Shown: positions 30,203 through 39,900 of the stretch, piece after piece
How the letters are laid out: the number at the start of each line of letters is the position of its first letter
Numbering within the stretch: position 1 is the stretch's first letter
Source of the DNA: Pasteurella atlantica
Lineage (GTDB): Bacteria > Pseudomonadota > Gammaproteobacteria > Enterobacterales > Pasteurellaceae
DNA: 64,000 bases
Assembly: GCF_963693435.1 (NCBI RefSeq)
Contig: NZ_OY856306.1
Location: forward strand, 2,046,001 to 2,110,000
Reading direction: 5' to 3'
The notes under the pieces: model-generated
Databases searched by the model: none
What the model saw: only the letters and a program-made list of their open reading frames with translations
What the model was told of the DNA's origin: nothing
Program-made: the position numbers and the translations under genes

Positions 30203-31024
30203 ATGTTACTTATTTACATCTACTTTCTACTGTTTTTTCTTATCATTTTTATCGAATATCACTATTCAAAACAACAGGTTTATTATACTAAAACCAAACA
30301 AATAATCTCCATTCAAAATACACCATACAAAAACAAGCCCAAACCTCAATGGGTAATTAATGAAATTATTTACCTTAAAGCGATAATGGGAAACAATACT
30401 GGTTGCAGAAAAATAGCGAATACCTTTAACCGCTTACATAACTCTGAAACTGTCGGTAAAACTTTTGTGGCAAATACTATCCGTAAACATCAATATAAAA
30501 TTCAACAACAACGCTATAAAATAACACAAAAATTACCTCGAGAAGTCACTATCAATCACACTTGGGCAATAGATTTAAGTTTTTACTCTTCTAAAATGCT
30601 GCTGGGTATTCTCGATCACGGATCCCGTAAATTACTTCATTTGCAACCCATCAAAAATAAATCCAGTTGGATGTTACTCGGTTATCTCTGTTTAACCATT
30701 GCAAAATATGGCAAACCTCAAAAGTTACGCACAGATAATGAAATTATTTTTAATAGTTTTGTGTTTAAAACATTTTTAAAACTCGTAAATATCAAAAAGC
30801 AAACTACTCCAGTTGCTTCACCGTGGTGCAATGGCAGAATAGAGAGATTATTTGGCACACTTAAGCCGATGATTAAAACGCATTATATTGAAAGTTATTT
30901 TACGTTAAACAGTTTTTTAACTCAGTTTAAATATTGGTATAACAACCAACGCACTCATCAAAATTTAAAGGGAAAAACACCGAATGACGTTTGGTATCAA
31001 AATAACAAATACAGGCATAAATAA
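30203..31024 (+). CDS. DDE integrase/transposase with hydrophobic N-terminus, copy 2
   Basis: This 273-residue paralogue of the 27404-28207 gene has the same D, D, E residues (TWAIDLSF, RTDNEIIF, NGRIERLF). The hydrophobic N-terminus MLLIYIYFLLFFLIIFIEYHY is longer and diverged, while the C-terminal half is almost the same as in copies 1 and 3. The ATG lacks a clear ribosome site, in contrast to copy 1. It lies between the two cdiA pieces, in the opposite direction to them. It could be intact but poorly expressed. Confidence 0.78.
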   Translation: MLLIYIYFLLFFLIIFIEYHYSKQQVYYTKTKQIISIQNTPYKNKPKPQWVINEIIYLKAIMGNNTGCRKIANTFNRLHNSETVGKTFVANTIRKHQYKIQQQRYKITQKLPREVTINHTWAIDLSFYSSKMLLGILDHGSRKLLHLQPIKNKSSWMLLGYLCLTIAKYGKPQKLRTDNEIIFNSFVFKTFLKLVNIKKQTTPVASPWCNGRIERLFGTLKPMIKTHYIESYFTLNSFLTQFKYWYNNQRTHQNLKGKTPNDVWYQNNKYRHK

Positions 31025-31258
31025 GCGGTATGATTTAAATAAAAACTTGCAACTTTTAACTGTCCGCAGAGAACAGGGTATAATTATAGTTAAAATTTAG
31101 GTTTTTAAAGTAACTTTTAAAAATCAGTGATTAAAATCTAAAAAAATTTGCTAGAAATAAAAAATTTCCTGCTTAATTTATAAAAAATCAGGCAGATTTA
31201 GATTAAAAATCACTCATTTGTTGTTAAAGATAAGACTGTCCGTAGTGCGGACAGGACA
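31022..31258 (+). repeat. Conserved tail of integrase unit 2, ending in the GGACA hairpin
   Basis: It has the same order of elements as the tail at 28208-28441: uptake core, TTAACT-17-TATAAT, an inverted repeat (here decayed: CCTGCTT facing AATCAGG), and the terminal hairpin (31236-31254) ending GACA at 31258. The last part before the hairpin has diverged. cdiA-like sequence begins at 31259. Confidence 0.78.
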
Positions 31259-32394
31259 CCTGCTACACCTGATAATGCACCTGTGGCTGAGTCTAAGCCT
31301 GCTACGTTAAATTCCACCGCTGAAAGTACGGCGTGAGCTAATAAGTTTGCAGTCTTGTTGTCCTTTGTCGCCTTGTGAATAGTTTCATTTAAATAAGGTG
31401 AAGCCGTTGCAGTGGCAATTTCAGTCGGTGATTTTCCTGCAAGTGCCGTGGTTAATAAAGTTGTCACTGTATCAACCGCTCGTTTATTACTTCCACCCAC
31501 ACCCCAGCGTTCTACTTCTGCTTTTATTTGTGCTACCTCTTGTGGCGTTTTAGCGGTTTTCAGTTTTTCTGCAACTTCTCTTTGTTTTGATTGTGTGTAG
31601 GTATTCACTGCACTGCTCACATCACCAATTGCACTGTTAATCGTACTTTGCTCTTTTAACATTTCACCCACATCATTTGGTGTCTCTGTTTGAACATTTG
31701 CTTTTGAAATATCGGTGTTTATTCCCAGTGCTTTTGCAGTGGTTTGTGTTGGGTTGGTATCTTTATTTAAGATAATTTTACCCTCTGTTAATGTGGCTCT
31801 TGTGACAGAACTGTCATTATTACCATTTTTCATTGGTAAGCTAGGACTCACACCTGTGATATATTGTCCATTTTCATTCTCACCTATTTTTCCTGAAAGA
31901 CTCGCACTCACCGCACTGCTTTCACTCTGATTTTGTACATCTGAGAAAGTGATTTTATTTGTAATAAGCTCACTATTTTTGGCATTCGTACTCGCAATCG
32001 CGCCACCTTTAAGGTCAACATTTTTAGCCGTAACGTGATAACCACCATCACCTGCAAATAATCCTGATTGTTCATTCACTTGTTGATGATTAGATTTCCC
32101 TTCTGAATGGCTCGCATTACCTGATACTTCCCAAGCTGTTCCCAGTGAAACCTGTACTCGTACGCCTGCCCCTGTTTGTTCACTTGATTGCTTAACAACA
32201 TCTTGTGGACTTTCTATTGTTAGCTTCCCACCAATATCTGCATCAATACGATTTGCTTTGGCAGTTGCCCCTCTCAGTGTGGTATTTCCTTTACTGGTAA
32301 GACTTAGCTTATCTGATGTTAATGTGGTATTGCTATGTGTGTTACTATCAATAACGCTAATATCTTTATCGGAAACTACATCTGCTACCTGTGT
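31210..32394 (-). pseudogene. Truncated pretoxin-region piece of cdiA with internal deletion (fragment 2)
   Basis: Homologous to the end of the second FHA repeat block and the pre-toxin region of CdiA. 31259 to about 32350 matches cdiA 34940-36027; then, after an in-frame gap of about 575 bp relative to cdiA, a short stretch (about 32353-32391) matches 36602-36640. A stop codon lies just upstream, so it cannot be translated from a normal cdiA start. It stops before the VENN motif and carries no toxin or immunity sequence. Its last 16 codons are read from the integrase tail. It is probably a silent cassette or relic. Confidence 0.83.
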
Positions 32395-32424
32395 TTAGGT
32401 TATTATTTTGTGAAAGAACATATT

Positions 32425-32520
32425 GATTATTAAACATTATATTGAAAGTTATTTTACTTTCAATTACTTTTTAACTCTATCTATATTTGCTATCAGAACA
32501 ATAAAAATAGGCGTAAATAA
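32425..32520 (+). pseudogene. Remnant of a fourth integrase copy (3' end only)
   Basis: Matches only the last part of the integrase gene: ATTATATTGAAAGTTATTTTAC and the closing region to the AAATAA stop, with large internal deletions. No catalytic residues remain. It is followed by an intact unit tail, showing the array once held at least four units. Confidence 0.8.
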
Positions 32521-32668
32521 GCGGTATGATTTAAATAAAAATTTGCAATTTTTAACTGTCCGCACAGAACAGGGTATAATTATGGTTCAAATTTAGGTTT
32601 TTAAAGTTACTTTTAAAAATCACTCAATAATAGTTAAAGAAAGAGCTGTCCGTAGTGCGGACAGGACA
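32521..32668 (+). repeat. Shortened tail of the remnant integrase unit
   Basis: Contains the TTAACT-17-TATAAT element (32552-32580) and the terminal hairpin (32646-32664) ending GACA at 32668. The middle part with the GCCTGCTT inverted repeat is deleted. Integrase copy 3 begins immediately after the end, so one unit was inserted against the end of another. Confidence 0.78.
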
Positions 32669-33476
32669 CCTCTACTTTCTACTGTTTTTTCTTATCATTT
32701 TTATCGAATATAACTATTTAAAACAACAAGTTTATTATACTAAAACCAAACAAATACCCCTCATTCAAAACACACAATACAAAAACAGACCTAAACCACA
32801 ATGGGTTATTAATGAAGTAATTTACCTTAAAGCTATTATGGGTAAAAATACTGGCTGTAGAAAAATAGCGAATACCTTTAATCAATTACATAAATCTGAA
32901 ACAGTTGGTAAAACTTTTGTTGCCAACACAATTCAAAAACATCAATATCAGATCCAGCAACAACGTTATAAAATAAAGCAAAAATTACCTCTAGCAGTGG
33001 CAATCAACCATACTTGGGCAATGGATTTAAGTTTTTACTCTTCTCAAATGCTACTGGGTATTCTCGATCACGGCTCTCGTAAGTTACTTTATTTGCAACC
33101 TATCAAAAATAAATCCAGTTGGATGTTACTCGGTTATCTATGCCTAACCATTGCAAAATATGGCAAACCTCAAAAGGTACGCACAGATAATGAAATTATT
33201 TTTAATAGTTTTGTGTTTAAAACTTTTTTAAAATTAGTCAATATCAAAAAACAAACTACACCTGTAGCTTCACCGTGGTGCAATGGCAGAATAGAGAGAT
33301 TATTTGGCACACTTAAGCCGATGATTAAAACGCATTATATTGAAAGTTATTTTACGTTAAACAGTTTTTTAACTCTGTTTAAATATTGGTACAACAACCA
33401 ACGCACTCATCAAAATTTGAAAGGGAAAACACCAAATGAAGTTTGGTATCAAAACAATAAAAACAGACATAAATAA
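32655..33476 (+). CDS. DDE integrase/transposase, copy 3 (5' end replaced)
   Basis: This 273-codon frame has the same catalytic residues as copies 1 and 2 and a C-terminal half identical to copy 1. Its own start codon and first few codons are missing: homology to copy 2 starts about 32671, directly after the GGACA end of the preceding unit. The available start is a GTG inside that hairpin (MRTGHLYFLLFFLIIF...), without a ribosome site. The hydrophobic segment is kept. It may be expressed poorly or not at all. Confidence 0.7.
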   Translation: MRTGHLYFLLFFLIIFIEYNYLKQQVYYTKTKQIPLIQNTQYKNRPKPQWVINEVIYLKAIMGKNTGCRKIANTFNQLHKSETVGKTFVANTIQKHQYQIQQQRYKIKQKLPLAVAINHTWAMDLSFYSSQMLLGILDHGSRKLLYLQPIKNKSSWMLLGYLCLTIAKYGKPQKVRTDNEIIFNSFVFKTFLKLVNIKKQTTPVASPWCNGRIERLFGTLKPMIKTHYIESYFTLNSFLTLFKYWYNNQRTHQNLKGKTPNEVWYQNNKNRHK

Positions 33477-33729
33477 GCGGTATGATTTATACTAAAATTT
33501 GCAACTTTTAACTGTCCGCAGAGAACAGGGTATAATTATAGTTAAAATTTAGGTTTTTAAAGTAACTTTTAAAAATCAGTGATTAAAATCTAAAAAAATT
33601 TGCTAGAAATAAAAAATCGCCTGCTTAATTTATAAAAAAGCAGGCAGATTTAGACTAAAAATCACTCAATCATAGTTAAAGAAAGAGCTGTCCGTAGTGC
33701 GGACAGGACACCGTAGTGCGGACAGGACA
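33477..33729 (+). repeat. Conserved tail of integrase unit 3 with a duplicated terminus
   Basis: Has all tail elements, including the promoter-like element (33508-33536) and the terminal hairpin (33688-33706) ending GACA at 33710. An extra 19-bp copy of the terminus, CCGTAGTGCGGACAGGACA, follows directly (33711-33729), as if an earlier unit had been displaced and left its tip. cdiI ends 9 bp further on. Confidence 0.82.
33609..33645 (-). terminator. Likely terminator of the cdiBCAI transcript, inside the integrase unit tail
   Basis: In the minus direction GCCTGCTT pairs with AAGCAGGC (33619-33645) and is followed by GATTTTTTATTT. It would end transcripts arriving from cdiI. The same structure lies behind cdiA fragment 1 (28340-28376). 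Confidence 0.6.
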
Positions 33730-33737
33730 GCAGTTTT

Positions 33738-33974
33738 TTATTCATAGTCCAGTTGAAAATCATAATTAGTATAATATTTATTGGGAATTTTTATTCCTGC
33801 ACTTAAGCAATCTTTTAGAGTTATGTCATAAATATAATACACATTAGGATCTCCTGTATTATTAATTTTACTTTTCAAATATTCAAATTGTTCATTTGTA
33901 ATAATAATTTCCTCTACCACATCATCATGATCAATATGATAAATTGTGATATTTCTTACAATTTTTCTAATCAT
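33738..33974 (-). CDS. cdiI: Candidate CdiI immunity protein
   Basis: Small acidic protein of 78 residues (for example HDDVVEEIIITNEQFEYL and a C-terminal YDFQLDYE) encoded directly after cdiA. Its ATG overlaps the cdiA stop as ATGA and has an AGGAGAG site inside the end of cdiA. Position, size and charge are those of an immunity protein that binds and blocks the cationic toxin tip. It does not visibly resemble the colicin E3 immunity protein, although the toxin resembles colicin E3. Function is inferred from position. Confidence 0.8.
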   Translation of the reverse strand: MIRKIVRNITIYHIDHDDVVEEIIITNEQFEYLKSKINNTGDPNVYYIYDITLKDCLSAGIKIPNKYYTNYDFQLDYE

Positions 33975-36900
33975 GGCTCTACTCTCCTTTTTTTATCAGC
34001 AGATTTTAATTGCTTACCTGTTTTATAATCAAACTCTCCTAAATGCTTACCTCGTTTATTATATTTTTCTAATGCACCATGTTGAGAATCCCATTCATAA
34101 ATATTTCCATCTTGATCTTTCCATCTAGCACGTTTACCTGCTCCTCCTTGCAATAGCGTTTTTCTCCTAGCTTTAACTAAGTTTTCAAAACCAGTGATTT
34201 CTTCAGTTTTAGGTTTTGTAAAATATTTCTCATCATTACTTTTTTCTAAAGCTAATGGTAGATCAGGTTTATTTACTAACTGATCTCCACCTGTATGGTT
34301 AGGAACATCTAGAGTATTAAGATCTATATCTCCTGCTGTATTATTTGGTATTTCATAATCATCAGGATATTGAATTCCACCTGTATTATCTACAAAAATT
34401 CTTGGATCAATGATTTGTTTTCCACCATATGTAGTTACAACTAGCTCTGGATCAACTGGAGTAAATCCACCACTAGTATTTGGGATCCATACCTGCTGAT
34501 TTCCTATAAATATTCCTTTTTTATTTAAAATTTGTTCATTTAAATACTGTCTTTGTAAATCTGTTAAATTAGATATTTTCCTAGGATCTTGTGAAATAGC
34601 AACGCTCACTGCCTCTTCGATTTCTGAACTAGATAAAACAATAGCAGAACCAATTCCTAATCCAATAATAGCTTCTTGACACTTTTGGCTACAAATAACC
34701 TTTCTAATAACAGGATAACTTCTTTTAGCCATCGTCGTTGCTAAATTATTATTCTCAACCGCCGTCTTCGCACTCACTCCACCAGCATTAGCACCTTCTA
34801 CTGAGCCACCAGTCGCCCCTGCTAATGAGCCTGCTAGTGTGGAAGCCGTAATAAGAATATTTTTCTCTTTTGGTGTGAGTTGATTTGCTGGTTTATTAAA
34901 CACTTTCTCAGCCAGAACCATTGCTGTTCCCTCTCCTGCGACACCTGATAATGCCCCTACCGTTGGGTCTAAACCTGCGACTTTAAATTCCACCGCTGAA
35001 AGCACTGCGTGGGCTAATAAGTTAGCGGTCTTATTACCCTCTGTCGCCTTGTGAATAGTTTCATTTAAATAGGGGGAAGCTGTTGCAGCGGCAACCTCAG
35101 TCGGTGATTTACCTGCAAGTGCGGTGGTTAATAAGGTGGTAACCGTATCAACAGCTCGCTTATTACTTCCACCCACACCCCAACTTTCTACTTCCGCTTT
35201 AATTTCAGCCACTTCTTGTGGGGTTTTAGCGGTTTTTAGTTTTTCTGCAACTTCTTTTTGTTTTGATTGTGTGTAGGTATTCACTGCACTGCTTACATCA
35301 CCAATGGCACTGTTAATCGTACTTTGCTCTTTCAACATTTCACCCACATCGTTTGGTGTCTCTGTTTGAACATTGGCATTGGTAAGCTCGGTGTTAATTC
35401 CTAACGCTTTTGCAGTGGTTTGTGTTGGGTTGGTATCTTTATTTAAGGTGATTTTGCCCTCTGTTAATGTGGCTCTCGTGACAGAACTGTCATTATTACC
35501 ATTTTTCATCGGTAAGCTAGGACTCACACTCGTGATATCTTGTCCATTTTCATTCTCACCTGTTTTTCCTGAAAGACTCGCACTCACCGCACTGCTTTCA
35601 CTCTGATTTTGTACATCTGAGAAAGTGATTTTATTTGTAATAAGCTCGCTATTTTTGGCATTCGTACTCGCAATCGCTCCACCTTTAAGGTCAACGTTTT
35701 CAGCCGTAACGTGATAACCACCATCACCTGCAAATAATCCTGATTGTTCATTCACTTGCTGGTGATTAGATTTCCCTTCTGAATGGCTCGCATTACCTGA
35801 TACTTCCCAAGCGGTACCTAATGAAAGCTGTACTCGTGCTCCCACTCCTGTTTGCTCACTGGATTGTTTAACAACATCTTGTGGACTTTCTATTGTTAGC
35901 TCTCCACCAATATCTGCATCAATACGATTTGCCTTAGCCGTTGCCCCTCTCAGTGTGGTATTTCCTTTACTGGTAAGGCTTAGCTTATCTGATGTTAATG
36001 TGGTATTACGATGAGTATTGCTATCAAGATGGTTTTCTCCCTGACTCCAACCTGCTTCTCCATAAACATATACCCCTGTTTGAGCACCAACTGAAGCTCC
36101 AACCCCCACACTTAAGCCCGCACTACTATTACTGCCATCAGCTTTTTTATGACTTTGCCCTGATTCAAGTAAAATCTCTTTCGCTGAATCTAACGCTATC
36201 AAATTGCCTGCATTAACATTGGTATTTTGTAAGTGAATATTACCCTCTGTACTCGTTAAACTTACATTACCACCTGCATTCAGTTTATTGCTTTGTGAAA
36301 GTGCATATTGACTATCTTGCTGTGATTTCGCTGTTTTAAAACCAACCCCTGTTTCCACTTTTACTAATGCACCACCATTTTTTACTGTATCGTATGCTTG
36401 ATATCCTCGACTTGCTACCGCTAGTCCTTGTAGGCTTTTCACTCTATCATTTGCCTTGCTTTTTCTTGCTTCATCAACAGCATTAACCAAGTCAATTAAG
36501 GGTGAACTCACCTTTGTAAACTGCCCTATTTTTAAGTCCTTAGAAGATTGATGACTATTACCACTATTCATATCCTCTAAAATATTGATACTTTTAGCTC
36601 TAACACTAATATCTTTATCGGCAAGTACGTCTGCTACCTGCTGTCTATAATGACCACCTGCCTGAATATGTACATTCCCTGCTTCACTCCCTACAAGGCT
36701 ACGCACTTGCTCTACACTTTGATCACTTGCATTACTTCTACCACTCATATAACCATCAAAGCGTTCTGTATCGGATATCTGAGCACTACCGATACCCTTA
36801 CTTTTATGAGACTCACTTTGACTCTTGCTATTTTGTGTTGAGACGATATTAACATCCCCAGCTGCATTGATAATATTATCGCCTTCAGAGACAACACTGC

Positions 36901-39900
36901 TTCCTACGATATCTATATCACCTGTTTGAGTTTGAAGTGTTGATTTTCCTCCAACCGATAATACCGTACCTGTTGCAGAGTCTAACTGTCCCTGACCGTC
37001 ACCTTTATCACGATAAATTCCTGCAGGAGATATCCAATTTCGATTATCAACGCTAAAACCACTTTTCTTATTATCTGCTGTCTGATTTGTACTTGAACGT
37101 GCAAAACCTAATGTAATATCTTTGTAGGCTGAAAGTAGTGCATCACTACCTGCGGATAATGAACTTCCTAAACTAGTAATACTTCCCTCTGTGGCAACAA
37201 CAGTTAACTTACCTCCTGCATTCACTTCACTGGATAAACCATCTGATACATTGGTATTCTTATACGCTGATGATTTATGATGACCAGCAGTAACCACCAC
37301 AGGAGTAGCGGCTGCCATACCTGCCTTGAGCAATCCTGTACCCTGTTGCATCACTTTACCAACAGTACTATCACTAAAGCTACCACTCTTACGATTTTCG
37401 TTATAAGCATTCACAAATGCCATTGCTGGTGAATATGTTAACCCCACTGAAAACCCTGAGCTTTTACTGTGTGCTTTCATATTTAACGTATTTTCTTCCG
37501 CTCCAGTGAGTAAATTAACGTTCTTACCTCGTAAGCTAACATCACCTCCAGCCGAAACCTTAGAAGCAATAAGATTTAAATCATCACCTGCAATAACAGT
37601 ATTATTACCATTACGACTATTAATGATACTTCCTGTTAAAGAAGTACTAGCACCTTTTTGATCAAGGCTTGATCTAGACTTCCCATAACCAATACTAGCA
37701 ACACCGCCTGATAAACTAGCCGTAAACCCTGATTTTTTGGTTTGTTTAAAGTCATTATGACGAGAATAATTTTTAGCGGCTTCAATAGTAACCTTACCAC
37801 CTGCTTCTACTGAGGTACCATCATCACTAAGAATATTACTCCCTGTAATATTAATATCTGCATCTTTACCACTTTGAACAGCAACTGTTTTTCCCGTGAT
37901 ATTTGATGAAATAGCAACATTATTTTGATTATCATATCTTCTTATTGTTTTAGTGGTTGATAACGATAAAAATCCTTTATGTTTATCATAGGTCGCACCT
38001 TTAATTCTTTCTTTATCACGCCCCTCACTAATCTCTACCCCTTTTTCACCACGAATGCCAATATGACCAGCAGTGCTATTAATCTCACCTTGACGGATAT
38101 TTACCTTATCGCCCGCCTTAATAACAACATCAGTATTTGAATTAATGTGACTACCTACTTCTTGTTCAATCGATAATCGGCGATGATTTTTATCGGTTAG
38201 CTTGCCAAAGCCTTCTTTTCTTGACGTTTTGACCGCATCAATATTTACTGAACCATTTTTAGCAATTAATTGTGTGATACCTTTATTCTGAGCATTATTC
38301 GTGATTTTTGCTCCTTTCAAATTAATATCATTTTCTGTTTGTACAACAATCGCATTCACTACATCAGCTTTATCTGAACCAGTTAAATGTAAACCTGCTA
38401 CACGGTCAATCACCGTACCACTACCTAACTCACTGCCATTACCATAGCTTGATGTGGCTGTTTTAATATCAACAGTCTTACCTTTTACAAACAACTTATC
38501 TTCGGCAGTAACAGAACCACCGTTAATAGTCACTTTGTTGGTGGCATCAATATTAACAGAGCCTCCCACAACCTTACCTGTAATATCAAAATTATTAGCC
38601 CGTAGTTTATTACCATCAAAACCAACAATAGCACCTTGCGTACCAATATCACCACTCTTTAAGTCAATATACTTAGCACTGATTAAACTGCCTGCTGTAT
38701 TCACATCAGTATTGCGACTGCGGAGATATACTTTAGGGACGGTAACGGTTTGTTTTGTACCGTCAGTTAAGGTGATTTCTTGATTTTCTAACCACACCAA
38801 ATCTGTGGTCAAACGTTTCATCTGACTCGGAGAGAGTTTAACCCCTAATTTAACATCATATTGCTCTGCAAACTCAACACCATTATTGATTAAGGCCTTA
38901 TACTGCTCTAAGTCATTGTAATACCCTAACGCAAAACGACGCCCTGTGAGTTTTGTAATTTGATCTTGTATTAAACGTTGCTCATAATACATATCACCGA
39001 TACGTTTGTGCATATCGGGTTTTAAGGCAGGATTATTTTCTAACTTAGCAGGTACATACGGAGCATTAAACTGTGGATTAGCACTCACTGATGTAACAAC
39101 TTGTGGGGCATCACCCTGTAGAGTAACAACAGGATCAATTGAGCTTTCGATACCTTTTAATCGTGCTGTCGCTTTCTCTTGTAATGCAACAGTAATATCA
39201 TCTAAATTAACTTTTCCAGACTTAATAGGTTCAATACTTTCTATAGTTTTAGTATTACCATTAATTTCAGTTTTATTAATCTTAGTTGCCTGTGATTTAT
39301 TTACCTCTTTTGCAGATAAAACAATATCATCATCTGAGACTGATGCAGTGTTCACATCATCTACTACCAAAGGTTTATCAGTAATAGCAGTTATCTTACC
39401 CGCAATAGCTTTATCAGTATCTTTAAGTTTAACTTTATTTACAGGGACTGATTTTGCCTTGCTTGATTCACTACCATAGTCATCAATATGCTCCTTTTTG
39501 ACAGACTGTGTATCATTCTTACTGATTGACACCTTATTTGTTGAACTTACTGAGCCTATATGACCTACAAAATCTGGATCCGTTTTAATAAGTACATCAG
39601 GATCATTAGCATCTACAATAAATAAGTTACTCTTAGGTAAGAGAACATCTATTTTATCTAATGTCTTAAACGAAACCCCTTTATTATTAACCGTAATTGC
39701 TTTTGCTGTTAAAACCTGATTGGTGGTTACTTCAGTACCCTCAAAGTTAGGTTGGGCAACATTATCCTTGGTGACACTGATCCCTTCCTTAAAATCATAC
39801 TCTGTTATCACAGGCTGTGGTCTAAAAGATTTATTATGCTCATTACGTCTAACTCTATGTCTCCACTTCCCAGCCCTTGTTGCTCCATACCAATAGCGAC

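Noticed and set aside
31210-32394. Orphan toxin/immunity module in cdiA fragment 2
   Set aside because: The fragment stops before the VENN motif and carries no C-terminal toxin domain or following small gene.
27404-33729. CRISPR array or integron attC sites formed by the repeated tails
   Set aside because: The repeats are more than 140 bp long, irregularly spaced by genes, and lack attC core sites; no cas genes or tyrosine integrase are present.
39006-39479. Plus-strand frame of 157 codons (and many others of 60-167 codons between 35000 and 50000, such as 45309-45812)
   Set aside because: All lie antisense to the repetitive, compositionally biased cdiA gene, vary with the repeats, and have no ribosome sites or recognisable domains.
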